From: Ehretia macrophylla
Taxonomy: Eukaryota > Streptophyta > Magnoliopsida > Boraginales > Ehretiaceae
DNA: 64,000 nucleotides
Direction of reading: 5' to 3'
NCBI GenBank assembly: GCA_037974665.1
Contig: CM075767.1
Span: forward strand, 28,049,498-28,113,497
Shown here: piece after piece, positions 13,101 to 24,721 of the stretch
How positions within the stretch are numbered: the stretch's first letter is position 1
Layout of the letters: each line of letters begins with the position of its first letter
Made by a program: the position numbers and the translations under genes
The notes under the pieces: generated by a model
Databases searched by the model: none
The model's input: only the letters and a program-made list of their open reading frames with translations
Told to the model about the DNA's origin: nothing

Positions 13101-13518
13101 AAGTATCAGGTAAAGGATTAAGTAAATGAATCTATCCAATCTTAAACAGGTACTCATTGGTAGGCTAAGATCAACAGGAACTTTTGTAACAGGAATTAAC
13201 AAGCAAACGAGACATAGCATCACGCTAGGTTATTAGTCAAACGAGACTTCGAGATAACTAGTAGGTGTTTCGATATGTGATAAATAGTAATCTTAGCTGG
13301 AAATGAAATTGAGATTGAAAATTTTGAGGCCTTTAGAAAATTAGGTCAAACTAAAGAGCCCAATTACAGCTGTTATGCTGCTGGTTTTTCAGAGAATTTG
13401 TGGAGTCTAGGTTAAACGTTAAGTGTTAAACTTTCATGAACGATTAAGTGCGTGAAATGACTTGAATGTTTATATCACACCCTAGTCTAACCTTTATAGG
13501 TCGGGTTGGGGCGTGACA
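10121..13518 (+). repeat. 5' LTR of the outer Gypsy element
   Basis: Starts TGTGAGGCCCGACC and ends GGGGCGTGACA (TG...CA). 3398 bp. Pairs with 37098-40650 along its length, with scattered substitutions and indels. A segment of roughly 170 bp present in the 3' LTR near 38420-38590 is missing here, and this copy has about 26 bp near 11320 that the other lacks. A CT-rich microsatellite lies at 10800-10862. No ORF inside is credible. Confidence 0.92.
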
Positions 13519-13529
13519 CCTTAGAGAAA

Positions 13530-13541
13530 TGGTATCAGAGC
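13530..13541 (+). promoter_or_regulatory. Primer binding site, initiator tRNA-Met type
   Basis: TGGTATCAGAGC, complementary to the 3' end of plant initiator tRNA-Met, 11 nt after the 5' LTR. This is the usual priming site for minus-strand DNA synthesis in this group. Confidence 0.9.
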
Positions 13542-13796
13542 TTAGATTGCTTAAGTCGGGTTTAGCTCTCGGACCATGGGTAGAAGCCCTAAGGTAATTG
13601 AGATGACTTGTTTATATGTGTTATTGTGTGACATTATCAAGTATGCCTTCTCTGTTTCTATGTGCTTATGTGATTAACATGTCTTAACTGTTTCTAGAAT
13701 TGTGTATCTATATAAAATTATATGTTGCATATCTTATGCATTAAATTCTTGTTTGTCGTATTCCAATAAATTGTGCATAATAATCTGTGCCTATAG

Positions 13797-14386
13797 ATGG
13801 CTGGCCCTAGTACCCGCACTACTAATAGGAGCAGTGAGCCCCAAGAGACCGGAGATGCTTATCAAACTAATCTCGGCATGGCTATGTTTAACATGATGGC
13901 GAATGCCATGGATCGCGTGTCGCGAGTGATGGAACGTCAAGATGCACGTGAAGCAAACAACAACAACAACAGGAATGATGGTAACCATGGGAGAAATAGC
14001 AGAATGCGGGAGTTCCTTGAATTTCGCCCGTCCAAATTCTACGGGGAAGCTGATGATGAAAAGGCAGAGGCTTGGCTGTCTGAGGTTGAAAGGATTTTCA
14101 GACCACTTGACTATACTGATGAAGAAAAGGTGGAGTTCGCTGTGTTTCTGTTGCACGGGGATGCTGAGCATTGGTGGCACCCTGTGGAGGCACTTTGGGA
14201 AACTGATCATACACCTCGCTTGTGGGGTAATTTCGTTAAGGCATTCAAGGAGAAATACGTACCTGCAGTTTCCAGGCAGAGGCGGATTGAGGAATTCATG
14301 CACTTGAACCAGGGTAACATGACGGTGGCCCAGTACGAGGCTCGTTTTGACCGACTGTCCCGTTATGCTCAATACATGGTCAGTAC
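13797..14386 (+). pseudogene. Gag, N-terminal part, of the outer Gypsy element
   Basis: From ATG at 13797 (MAGPSTRTTNRSSEPQETGD) the frame holds the retrotransposon gag core: FRPSKFYGEADDEKAEAWL at residues ~76-95, a WW-containing stretch (DAEHWWHPVEALW) and YVPAVSRQRRIEEFMHL. It is open until another element cuts it at 14387; the coding signal resumes at 30502 after the AGTAC duplication. Gag forms the virus-like particle. Leader from LTR to ATG is about 280 bp. No stop occurs in this part. Confidence 0.9.
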
Positions 14387-16877
14387 TGTCACGCCCCGAC
14401 CCAACCCCCAAGCTAAAGGTTAAGTCCGGACCCGACACACGGACAGAGTCTCCCCTGTACCGTGGACATTCTAAAAACCTGTAAACACTTAAACAAAGTC
14501 CCAGCAATACAATACAAGCTTTTCTTAAATAAACAACAAAGCTATAAGGCCATCCGAGCCTTGTGGTACACATTAGTTCCAAAACACACAAGCATGCAAG
14601 AACTTGTTATCAACATAGTTTTATAATCATGACAGTCTAGGAAATCAATTAAACATCATTGAAAGACCAAACATTTCTACCTTAGGTCATTCACTCCCAA
14701 GCAAGCAAAGCGAATAGAAGTAGATCATAAGTTATTACAGTTTATAGGCTTTCAAAGCTACAACCCAACCAACTAATCTTCAACTTATACAACAAGCATA
14801 TACATAGCCCTTGGGTTACAAAATAGTACATAAAGTAATCAGATGAGTCTTCCACATAGCAGAAAATTCATTAACCACCTCAAGCAATCAGACACAGCAA
14901 CTAAGGTAAAGGCTCGATCTGAACTTCTTCTTCCTCAACTAAATCAACAAGCTGGGGATCACCCTCAGCGTCTCCTGAAACAGATATCGAGGTATGAGCA
15001 ACCACTGTTGCCCAGTGAGGGATATAGTCTCGGGGCGTGCAATGCAACATATAATACAATCATACAACAATAACACTTAGACAATTAAAGAAACAACGAT
15101 AACTTAAATAACCACACATTTAAAATGATACGTTTCAACAATCCCCTATACACCAATCTTCACCGGTCTTCAATCACGATCCACGAACCACGAGCACGAT
15201 CACGATAAGCCGGCATAACCCCAATCACTCCAGTGGGTGTACTCCGGATGTACCCCGAATCCTACGACCCAACATCCCCTGGCAATCTCCGGACTAGGCG
15301 AATGAGGGACTAGGGCACGGAGTTTGAATATCCACTGGCAAGCCCTCTGCCGCCCAGCCGATATTCAACACATCCGCCCCTGACACTATGGTTGCGCAAC
15401 CACTATGCAATGCACTTAACGATGACAAGTTAATAGCAATAATATAAGCATTAACACATATGAGGATCAACAAAGTAGGTTGACCTCGATGCAATGAGAA
15501 TAGAACAATTATATAAGCAAATATGCAGTTTTGCAAAGAGACATTACAAAATAATCATTGAATTATACCCAAAAGCTCCGAATCAACTTAATATCACATA
15601 TAAACACTCAAGAAGACATGCCGTGGGTTTAGAAATGTGAGACAACCGAAATTGCACTTAAACCCCTTTATTTTACAAACTATTTCTCTTCCAAACCAAA
15701 GTTAATGATTTCATTTTCAAAGAGAACTCTCCCAACCTTCTAACTAACCCTCAAGGTACCCTCTCAACCCTCTAACTCATTCAAATGCCCGCGTTTACCC
15801 CGAAAGCCCCAAATTCCCTCTTATGGCTTTAAACTACACATACAACGTCCGGGCTTCAAACAAGGGATATCAAGGCATCTATAGCACCTAGGTAGCCTAA
15901 GGATACTAGAATTGAAGCCCGAATCCACCCGGATTCGCATTAACCCCAAAAGCCCCAAGTTAAAGTCGGCTATTTTCCATTTTTAAGCGATTTAAGGGCA
16001 ATGCAAGTGCACGGGGCTATTACGTTATCTTTACTAGCACCTAAGGCATCTATTAGAAGCATTAAATCAAGCTAATTCGAGCAATTACACAAAACCCTAG
16101 AAAAATGTCACTATTCACCCTAAAAATCAAACTAACGATTCTAACCGTTTAAATTGCGAAACGACGGCTCAAATGTGTTCTCTAGCATTCATATAGATGG
16201 TATATTAGCATAGATAACAATTACAATGGCATTTAATCATATTTTCAACAAATCAAGAAATGAGCAACTATTTAAAAATGCAAAAACAAGTCGTGAAATC
16301 CCTCACCAAAGCGCGTAGGAACACCTAGGAACCTTGCACACACCCTACACTAGTTGTTCAAGGCTTGGAGAGGCTTGGATTGGAGGCTTGGTGAGCAAAA
16401 TCTCTTCCTTTTTCTCCCTTGGAGCTGTCGGGTTTCTGCTCTCTGTTTCAGCTTTTAATTTTTTTTTTCTTTTGCATTTTATGAGCTTAAGTGATGTATA
16501 AAAGGGCTAAGTTGAGGTGGGGTCATTTGGGTGCTTAAGTGATCTAATATAATGCGGGTATTGAGCTTAAAACGAGCTTAGATAGTAAAATATATGCTAG
16601 CTAATTAAATTTCTAAGTTATGTTACGTAACACTATTCACTCAACTACAAAAATCATTTTCTAAACGAGCCCTCCTAACGCCTTTAGCTCAAATGCACAT
16701 TTTCCCACTACTTTTACAATTAATATGATTTAATAAAAATGCTAATTAGCTAATAGAAAGCAGTTTAAAAACGGAGTGAATAGTAGTCATAAAAGTCAGT
16801 TAGTAAGGCACAGAAATAAATGCGCAAACAAGGGATGCAACAGTAATTAAATGCATGGCTAAATCTCGGGCGTCACA
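14387..16877 (-). repeat. 3' LTR of the middle Gypsy element
   Basis: On its own strand it starts TGTGACGCCCGAGATTT and ends GGGGCGTGACA; 2491 bp. It matches the 5' LTR (21925-22216 + 28297-30496). It shares the GTACATCCGGAGTAC box, the GGTTGCGCAACC palindrome and the GACTCTGTCCG box with the other LTRs here. ORFs in it (14843-15073, 15294-15536, most of 13791-14591) are repeat-borne chance frames. Confidence 0.93.
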
Positions 16878-16892
16878 TCCTCTCCCCCTTAA
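16878..16892 (-). promoter_or_regulatory. Polypurine tract of the middle element
   Basis: On the minus strand AAGGGGGAGAGGA directly abuts the LTR start. It primes plus-strand DNA synthesis. A perfect 8-bp hairpin (16896-16913) lies three bases further upstream. Confidence 0.88.
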
Positions 16893-16895
16893 ACT

Positions 16896-16913
16896 AATTG
16901 CGTCCACGCAATT
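16896..16913 (-). other. Hairpin upstream of the polypurine tract (middle element)
   Basis: AATTGCGTGGACGCAATT on the minus strand: 8-bp perfect stem, 2-base loop. The identical hairpin is in the non-autonomous element at 25767-25784, and the outer element has a different-sequence stem at the same place. Confidence 0.75.
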
Positions 16914-16919
16914 CTTACA

Positions 16920-17282
16920 TGATTCGGCGAATAACTCCGGATACCGTTCCCGCATCTGATCCTCTCTTTCCCATGTCGCATCCTCTACTCCGTGATGATC
17001 CCACAGAACTTTAACCATCGGAATGCTTTTAGTTCTCAGCTCCTGAACTTTCTGATCAACAATTCGAAGAGGTTTCTCTGTGTAGGTTAAAGTTTCACTG
17101 ATCTCTAGCGGTTCCGGCTCAAGTATGTGAGAGGGATCTGGCTGATACTTCCGAAGCATGGAAACATGGAATACGTCATGAATTCTACCCAGACTGGGAG
17201 GTAAAGCTAGACGGTAAGCCAAATCACCAACAGTTTCAGTTACCTCAAATGGTCCCACATATCGAGGACTGAGTTTACCTCA
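16920..17282 (-). pseudogene. Chromodomain end of pol (middle element)
   Basis: After the stop at 17280-17282 the frame continues with the integrase C-terminal tether ([12 protein letters not shown]) and a chromodomain, roughly 17110-16960 ([34 protein letters not shown]). Chromodomains of this kind steer integration to silent chromatin, which fits the nested context. No stop occurs before the polypurine tract; the frame reads through it and into the LTR to 16800. Confidence 0.88.
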
Positions 17283-18323
17283 TTTACCATGCCGAATCAA
17301 ACCCTTGCGAGGAGAAATTTTCAGAAATACTCGATCCCCTACCGTAAATTTCAGATCACGACGGCGTCTATCTGCATAACTCTTTTGCCGGCTCTGTGCT
17401 GTAAGCATTCTTTTTCTGATAAGCTGCACATGATCAATCATTTTGTTCATTTCAGGTAAGAGAGTAGGGTCGATAGTCTTCATTTCACCAACATCATCCC
17501 AGTAGAGAGGAGACCGACATTTACGCCCATACAGTGCCTCATAAGGTGCCATACCAATAGTAGCTTGATAACTATTGTTGTAGGCGAACTCTGCTAGTGG
17601 CAAATATTTCTCCCAACTTTTACCGAAGTTCAGAATACAAGCCCGTAACATATCCTCAAGGATCAAGATAGTTCTCTCGGATTGACCATCTGTCTGAGGA
17701 TGATAAGCTGTACTGAAACTCAAAGTCGTGCCCAAAGCTTTCTGAATCTTCTGCCAGAACTGAGATGTGAATCTGGGATCTCTATCTGACACGATACTCT
17801 TTGGAATTCCATGAAGTCGGACAACATTCTCAATATACAACTCTACCAGTTTATCAAGAGAATCAGACTTCTTTTTAGCAATAAAATGAGAAGTCTTGGT
17901 CAGTCTATCCACAATAACCCAAACTGAATCATTACCCCTCGAAGACCTCGGTAAATCTGATACGAAATCCATAGTAATATGATCCCATTTCCAAACAGGA
18001 ATAGCCAAAGGCTGCAACAACCCTGCAGGTCTCTGATGTTCTGCTTTAACTTTCTGACAAGTAAGACATCAGGCAACATAGTCAGCAATTTCTCTCTTCA
18101 TATTATTCCACCAGAAATTCTGCTTCAAATCTTTATACATTTTCGTATTGCCTGGATGGATAGTATATCGAGAACTGTGTGCCTGAGCAAGAATATCCTT
18201 CTTTAGAGTTGGATCATTCGGAATACAGATTCTACCCTTGAATTTAAGAATACCATCGTCGTGCAGTTTGAAATCCGACTCTCCCCCTTTAGAATTCTCT
18301 AAGACTTTCAACAATTGAAGATC
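17280..18323 (-). pseudogene. Integrase of the middle element
   Basis: The zinc-binding H2C2 part is at about 18190-18055 (HPGNTKMYKDLKQNFWWNN up to CLTCQ). The catalytic core follows: D in TMDFVSDLP near 17966, D in SIVSDRDPRF near 17790, E in TDGQSERT near 17685, so all three catalytic acids are present. Two stops interrupt it (TGA 18069-18071 in the zinc domain, TGA 17280-17282 after the core). There is no frameshift. It inserts the cDNA into the host chromosome. Confidence 0.92.
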
Positions 18324-18326
18324 AGC

Positions 18327-19037
18327 CTATTGAGCTTCTCGAATCCTGGATAACAACAGAGATTGAATCTGCAAACTTGCAAATTGAATACCAGAATTTG
18401 AAGTACTAGGCTTCCATAAGCACAATTTTTCCATGAATTCCCAATTCTTGATAATCAAGCTAGCAACAGTAGCCTTTCGGCTCAAAGCATCAGCAACAAT
18501 ATTCGCCTTACCTGGAAGATATTTAATAGTGCAGTTATAGTCCTCAAGTAATTCCAGCCAACGCCTCTGCCTCATGTTCAACTCTTTCTGTGAAAACAGA
18601 TATTTCAAGCTCTTATGTTCAGTGAAGATTTCAAACTTGTTTCCCCAGAGATAATGACGCCACTTCTTTAATGCAAGGATGATAGCTGCAAGCTCAAGAT
18701 CATGAGTCGGATAGTTGAGTTCATAAGGCTTCAGTTTCCTGGAAGCATAGGCAATAACCCTGCCATTCTGCATCAATACACAACCCAGACCTTCCTTCGA
18801 AGCATCACTATAGATCACCAGATTATCATAACCCTCAGGTAAAGCAAGAATAGGAGCTGTAGTCAATCTCTTCTTCAATTCCTGGAAGCTGGCCTCGCAT
18901 TTATCATTCCAGTCAAATACAGTTTTCTTCTGAGTAAGTTGAGTTAAAGGCCCTGCAATCTTAGAGAAATCCTTTACAAATCTTCGATAATACCCAGCTA
19001 AACCAAGGAAGCTACGAATTTCTGTGACAGTTTCAGG
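18327..19037 (-). pseudogene. RNase H and linker of the middle element
   Basis: [20 protein letters not shown] near 18820-18760, then [16 protein letters not shown] and [11 protein letters not shown] near 18630, and [13 protein letters not shown]. This is the Ty3/Gypsy RNase H that removes the RNA template. Flanking stops are TGA at 19038-19040 (upstream, in the RT connection) and TAG at 18327-18329 (downstream). The frame is shared with RT. Confidence 0.9.
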
Positions 19038-19646
19038 TCATTTCCAAGATAACACAACTTCAATCTTCGCTGGATCAACAGAAATACCATCATGCGAGAT
19101 AATATGGCCAAGAAAAGCAACTTGCTTAAGCCAAAATTCACATTTGCTAAACTTTGCAAATAACTGATGCTCCTGAAGAGTCTGCAACACAATTCTGAGA
19201 TGCTGTTCATGTTCCGCCTCAGATTTAGAATAGACAAGGATATCATCAATGAATATGACCACAAATTGGTCCAGATAAGGACGGAATACCCTCTGCATTA
19301 AATCCATGAATGCGGCGGGAGCATTAGTAAGACCAAACGGCAAGACAACAAACTCATAATGGCCATATCGAGTTCTGAAAGCAGTTTTAGGAACATCATC
19401 TTTCTTAATCCTCAGTTGATAATAGCCCTGCCTCAGATCAAATTTAGAGAATACCCTGGCGCCTTGCAACTGATCAAATAACTCTTCGATTAAAGGCAAA
19501 GGATATTTATTTTTGATGGTTACCTGATTAAGACCTCGATAATCAATGCATAGGCGAAGAGATCCGTCCTTCTTTTTAACAAATAGGACTGGCGCACCCC
19601 ACGGTGAAGAACTCGGCTGAATGAATCCCTTCTCAAGCAAGCCCTA
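19038..19646 (-). pseudogene. Reverse transcriptase of the middle element
   Basis: Contains [55 protein letters not shown] and the active-site FIDDIL near 19254-19238 (the YxDD-type box). All RT blocks are intact in sequence, but TAG at 19644-19646 precedes it and TGA at 19038-19040 ends it. It copies the element RNA into DNA in the particle. Confidence 0.93.
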
Positions 19647-21089
19647 CAATTGAACTTTCAATTCCTGCAACTCAGGTGGAGCCATTCTGTACGGAGTCCT
19701 AGAGATAGGTGAAGTCTCCGGCAATAAATCAATCATGAACTCTATCTCTCTATCAGGCGGTAACCCAGGTAATTCCTCAGGAAAGACCCCCGGAAACTCT
19801 CTCACGATAGGTACATCATTCAATTTCAATTGATCCCCGGGTTGATTAATCAAATATGCAAGATAAGCCTCACAACCTTTGCTCAATAATTTAGACGCCC
19901 TAATAGAAGAAATAATAGGAGTTCCCGTAGATTTTCTACTACCAACTATTTTAAGTACAGGCTGGTCAAGCATTTCTAGATACACAATCTTCTTTCTACA
20001 ATCAAGCTAGGCATAATATTTACTTAACCAGTCCATCCCCAATATAATTTCAAAGTCATTGAAGGGTAGGATAATCAAATCAGCAGGAAAAACACGACCT
20101 TCAATAAATATACTACATGCTCTGCAAATAGATCTAGTAACAAACTTCGGACCCATAGGAGTATAAACCACAATCTCATGCAACAATTTATCATGTTTCA
20201 ATTTAGCATTTTGTGCACAAGTAGGAGTAATAAAAGAATGCGAAGCCCCGGAATCAATTAAAACCTTAACTGACTGATCATTAAGAAGAAAAATACCTTC
20301 TACCACAGCAGTAGTATCCGGAAGCTCCTCAGCATCCAAAGAAAATACACGAGCCTGACCTCGTGGTGGTGGTGCTGCAGCTGGTGCCCTGGTCTGAGAA
20401 TTCTGAGCTGACGTCTGACCTCTAGGGTTCTTAAATTTCTGACAGTCTTTAACCCTGTGCTGATCACTGCCGCAACCTGTACACTTGTTATGTTTCTTCC
20501 AACAAACATCCTCAGTGTGGCCCTGGCGCTGACAGAAGCTACACTGCTGGTGATGTCTTGCAACAGTGCCTCCCGAAGGAGCTCTGTAAGTAGAAGTAGC
20601 TGAACTACCCTGCTGCGAACGGGAAACTGCTGGACGGAACTGACTCTGAGTCTGACTCTGAACTGGTCGTGCCTGAGTCTGAGTAGGCCCTGTATAACTC
20701 TGAGTCTGCCTCGGCTGTGAACTCTGCCCAACTGATACAGCCTGCCCCTGGTACCCTTGACTCTGAGACTGAAACCGTTTACTCGATTGACTGGTCTCGG
20801 CTAACACATCGGCCTTCTGTTTCTCATATCTCGAGGCAGCTCGGACTACTGCAGCATAGTTAGGAAAATCATTTGAAGACAAATTCAGCATAATATCCCT
20901 CCTCAAACCCAGGATGAACCTCTGGATCTTCATGTCCTCCGGCTGAATCAAAGCTGGTGCATAACGGGAAAGCCGGGTAAAAGTAGCCTCGTATTGATCT
21001 ACCGTCATACTTCCCTGCTTCAAGTTTATGAACTCAGTTTGTCGCCTCTCGCGGGCAACTACCGATATATACTTGTCTCGAAATTCTCA
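19644..21089 (-). pseudogene. Gag C-terminus and protease of the middle element
   Basis: Continues gag in frame after the TGA at 21087-21089. Two zinc knuckles occur near 20545-20445: CSFCQRQGHTEDVC and CTGCGSDQHRVKDC, typical nucleocapsid. Aspartic protease follows, with active site LIDSGASHSFI near 20262-20234 and the ILGMDWL flap-side motif near 20045. TAG at 20007-20009 follows the protease, and TAG at 19644-19646 lies just before RT. The Q/T/S-rich stretch around 20560-20800 is a gag linker; the opposite-frame ORF 20300-20731 is its shadow. Confidence 0.9.
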
Positions 21090-21572
21090 GACAAAGTCGG
21101 CCCACGTATGATGAACTCCCTCAGCTCCCCATTTCTCACTGATGGTATTCCACCAATCTTCAGCATCACCCTCGAGTAGGAAAGTAGCATAAGTAATCTT
21201 CCTGTCATCATGGCACTCGAGTATTGCTGCCACTCTCTCAAACATCCTTAGCCACATCTCAGCTTTCATATCGTCCGGCTCCCCAAAGAAAGTATAGGCC
21301 CCATGATGTATAAACCGATCATACAGATTCCCTCCGGTAGGACCACTACCTCCGGCTCTCGCAGCCTGATTACCTCCAACGACCCCTGGCTGACCTTGTT
21401 GTGTAACAAACTGAGCGATAATGTTCATAGTTGTGGCCATCGTGGCCAAGATCTGCGCAGTGCTCGGTTCTTGAACCTGCGGTGCATTTTCGGCCACCTC
21501 AGCTTCTTGTCCACGAACCCCCTCGGGTTCTCCACCAACATTCGGATTATCAGCACGACGGCGAGGCCCCAT
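21087..21572 (-). pseudogene. Gag N-terminal part of the middle element
   Basis: Starts at ATG 21570-21572 (MGPRRRADNPNVGGEPEG). The gag core shows FFGEPDDMKAEMWLRMFERV near residue 98 and LLEGDAEDWWNTISEKWG near residue 133. It is ended by TGA at 21087-21089; the frame continues directly into the next piece. The leader from the primer site to the ATG is about 330 bp. Confidence 0.9.
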
Positions 21573-21906
21573 CTCGAATAGCTAGAATGCAAAGTGTTAT
21601 GACAGGTATATATATGTATATATGCAATTTATAAGTAAACACATAAAGAAAAGTCCAATTAGATTCACATAAAGTCAAGTACATAGAAGTTCAAATAAAT
21701 ATTCCACATTATTGAAGTAAACATAAATCACTAGATCATACTTGACATTCTAGACTCTTGATATTCTATTTCCATGCTAGCATGTTCATTCCTTATTCAA
21801 ATTTCACTTAGGTCAATCAAAATCAAGGACTCATGTATTCACAAAGTCACATAACAAATCTCTACCCACAGACCGAGAAATTTAACCCGGCTTCATGCAA
21901 TCTATA

Positions 21907-21918
21907 GCTCTGATACCA
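21907..21918 (-). promoter_or_regulatory. Primer binding site of the middle element
   Basis: TGGTATCAGAGC on the minus strand, initiator tRNA-Met type, six bases after the end of the 5' LTR. Confidence 0.9.
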
Positions 21919-21924
21919 CTTAAA

Positions 21925-22216
21925 TGTCACGCCCCGACCCAACCCCCAAGCTAAAGGTTAAGTCCGGACCCGACACACGGACAGAGTCTCCCCTGTACCG
22001 TGGACATTCTAAAAACCTGTAAACACTTAAACAAAGTCCCAGCAATACAATACAAGCTTTTCTTAAATAAACAACAAAGCTATAAGGCCATCCGAGCCTT
22101 GTGGTACACATTAGTTCCAAAACACACAAGCATGCAAGAACTTGTTATCAACATAGTTTTATAATCATGACAGTCTAGGAATTCAATTAAACGTAATTGA
22201 AAGACCAAACATTTCT
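21925..22216 (-). repeat. 5' LTR of the middle element, 3' piece
   Basis: Matches 14387-14680 almost perfectly. It is interrupted at 22216/22217 by the non-autonomous element; the rest is at 28297-30496. ATTTC at 22212-22216 is the target duplication of that insertion. Confidence 0.93.
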
Positions 22217-24707
22217 GTGACGCCCGAGATTTAGCCATGCATTTAATTACTGTTGCATCTTTGTTTACGCATTTCCTTCTATGCATTATCGACTGCCTTC
22301 TTGGGTTACTATTCATTCCATTTCTAAACTGTCTTCTATTAATTAATTAGCATTTTTATTAAATCATATTAATTGTAAAAGTAGTGGGAAAAATGTGCAT
22401 TTGAGCTAAAGGCGTTAGGAGGGCTCGTTTAGAAAATAATTTTAGAAGTCAAGTGAATAGTGTTACGTAACTAACTTAGGTAATTAATTAGCTAGCATAT
22501 ATTTTACCATCTAAGTTCGTTTTAAAGCTTACTACGCACATTTTATTAGATCAACTAAGCACCCAATTGACCCCACCATAACTTAACCCTTTTATATATC
22601 ACCTAAACTCATAAAATGCAAAAAATAATAATAATAAAAGCTGAAACAGGAGCCCCAAACCCGACAGCAGCAAGAGAAGAAAATAGAGAGATTTTGCTCA
22701 CCAAGCCTCCAATCCAAGCCTCTTCAAGCCTTGAGCAACTAGTGTAGGGTGTTTGCAAGGTTCCTAGGTGCTCCTACGCGTATTGGTGAGGGATTTCATG
22801 GCTTGTTTTTGCATTTGTAAATAGTTGTTCAATTCTTGAATTGTTGAAAATATGATTAAATGCCATTGTAATTGTTATCTATGCTAATATACCATCTATA
22901 TGAATGCTAGAGAACACATTTGAGCTGTTGTTTCGCTTTTTAAACGGTTAGAATCGTTAGTTTAATTTTTAGGGTGAATAGTGACGTTTTTTCTAGGGTT
23001 TTGTGTAATTGCTCGAATTAGCTTGATTTAATGCTTCTAATAGATGCCTTAGGTGCTAATGAAGGTAGTCTAATAGCCCCGTGCACTTGAATTGCTTTAA
23101 AATCGCATAAAACGTAAAATAGTCGACTTTAATAAAGGGGTTTCGGGGTTAAGACGAATCCGGGTGGATTCGGGCTTTACTTTTGGTATCCTTAGGCTAC
23201 CTAGGTGCTATAGAAGCTTTGGTAACCCTTGTTTGAAGCCCGAATGAGGTTTGCGTAGTTTAAAGCCAAAAGAGGGAAATTGGGGCTTTCGGGGTAAACG
23301 CGGGCATTTGATTGAGTTCGAGGGTTGAGAGGGTACCTTGGGGGTTAGTTAGAAGGTTGGGAGAGTTTCCTTTGAAAATGAAATCATTAACTTTGGTTTA
23401 GAAGAGAAATAGTTCGAAAAACAAAGGGGTTTAGGTGCAATTTAAGTTGCCTCACACTTCTAAACCCATGTCAGGACTTCTTGAGTGTTTATATGTGATT
23501 TTAAATTGATTTGGAGCTTTTGGTATGATTCTATGCTTATTTGGTATATGTTCATTTGTAAACTGCTTATTAGCTTCTATATTTGATTTCATCCTAATTG
23601 CAACGAGGTCAACCTACTTTGTTGATCCTCATATGTGTTAATGCTTATATTATTGCTATTAACTTGCCATCGTTGAGTGCATTGCATAGTGGTTGCGCAA
23701 CCATAGTGTCGGGGCGGATGTGTTGAATATCGGCTGGGCGGCAGAGGGCTTGCCAGTGGATATTCAAACTCCGTGCCCTATTCCCTCATTCGCCTGGTCC
23801 GGAGATTGCCAGGGGATGTTGGGTCGTAGGATTCGGGGTACATCCGGAGTACACCCACTGGAGTGATTGGGGTTATGCCGGCTTATCGTGATCGTGCTCG
23901 TGGTTCGTGGATCGTGAATGAAGACCAGTGAAGATTGGTGTATAGGGGATTGGTGAAATGTATCCTTTTTAATGTGTGGTTACTTAAGTTATCATTGTTT
24001 CTTAAATTGTCTAAGTGATATTGTCGTATAACTGTATTATCTGTTGCATTGCACGCCCCGGGATTATATCCCTCACTTGGCAACAGTGGTTGCTCATACC
24101 TCGCTAACATGTTTCAGGTGGAGCAGTTGGAGGAGTTGCCTTAGTTGCTGTGTGATTGTTGTCTAAGGTGGATGTGCCTTCTAGTTGCTATGTGAAGGTT
24201 TTGTTGTTCTATGTTATAATCTATTTTGAGGCCTTAAGGCTCATGTATGTATTTGAGTAATATGTAAGCTGGAAGTCAGATGACTGTAGTAGCAGTGGTA
24301 ATTCTATGGCTTGTAATAACTTATGTTTCTGTTTTTAACCATTTTGCATGCTTGGGAGTGAATGACCTAATGTAGGATGTTTCATCTCTTAAGAATGTTT
24401 TAATGTTATCTTAGAATGGCATAGCTATTAGATTAAGTTTAAATCAAGTTACCTGCATGCTTGTGTGGTTTTGGAATTGTTGTTTGCTTCAAGGCTCGGA
24501 TGGCCGTGAATCTTTAAATATTTAGCCATGAAAAGTTTGTTTACCTTGTAGTTACCTTATTTGAGAATTTACAGGTTTTCAGAATGTCCATAGTACAGGG
24601 GAAACTCTGTCCGTTTTTCCCTAAAATTTTGTGACCGGGTTTGGTATTGGGTTGAGAATAGCATGGTTATTAGAGCCTCCGGTCTCGTGATGGATCGGGG
24701 CGTTACA
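22217..24707 (+). repeat. 5' LTR of the non-autonomous element
   Basis: Starts TGTGACGCCCGAGATTT, ends GGGGCGTTACA; 2491 bp, the same length as the middle element LTR, to which it is clearly related. An (AAT)n tract near 22625 is a plain A tract in the partner LTR. Confidence 0.94.
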
Positions 24708-24709
24708 GG

Positions 24710-24721
24710 TGGTATCAGAGC
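24710..24721 (+). promoter_or_regulatory. Primer binding site of the non-autonomous element
   Basis: TGGTATCAGAGC two bases after the LTR end, the standard spacing; initiator tRNA-Met type. Confidence 0.92.

Noticed and set aside
13791..14591. 266-residue minus-strand ORF
   Set aside because: It runs antisense to the outer gag and then into the middle element's LTR, across an insertion junction; a chance frame.
20300..20731. 143-residue minus ORF, arginine- and valine-rich
   Set aside because: It overlaps gag of the middle element in another frame; gag has the zinc knuckles.
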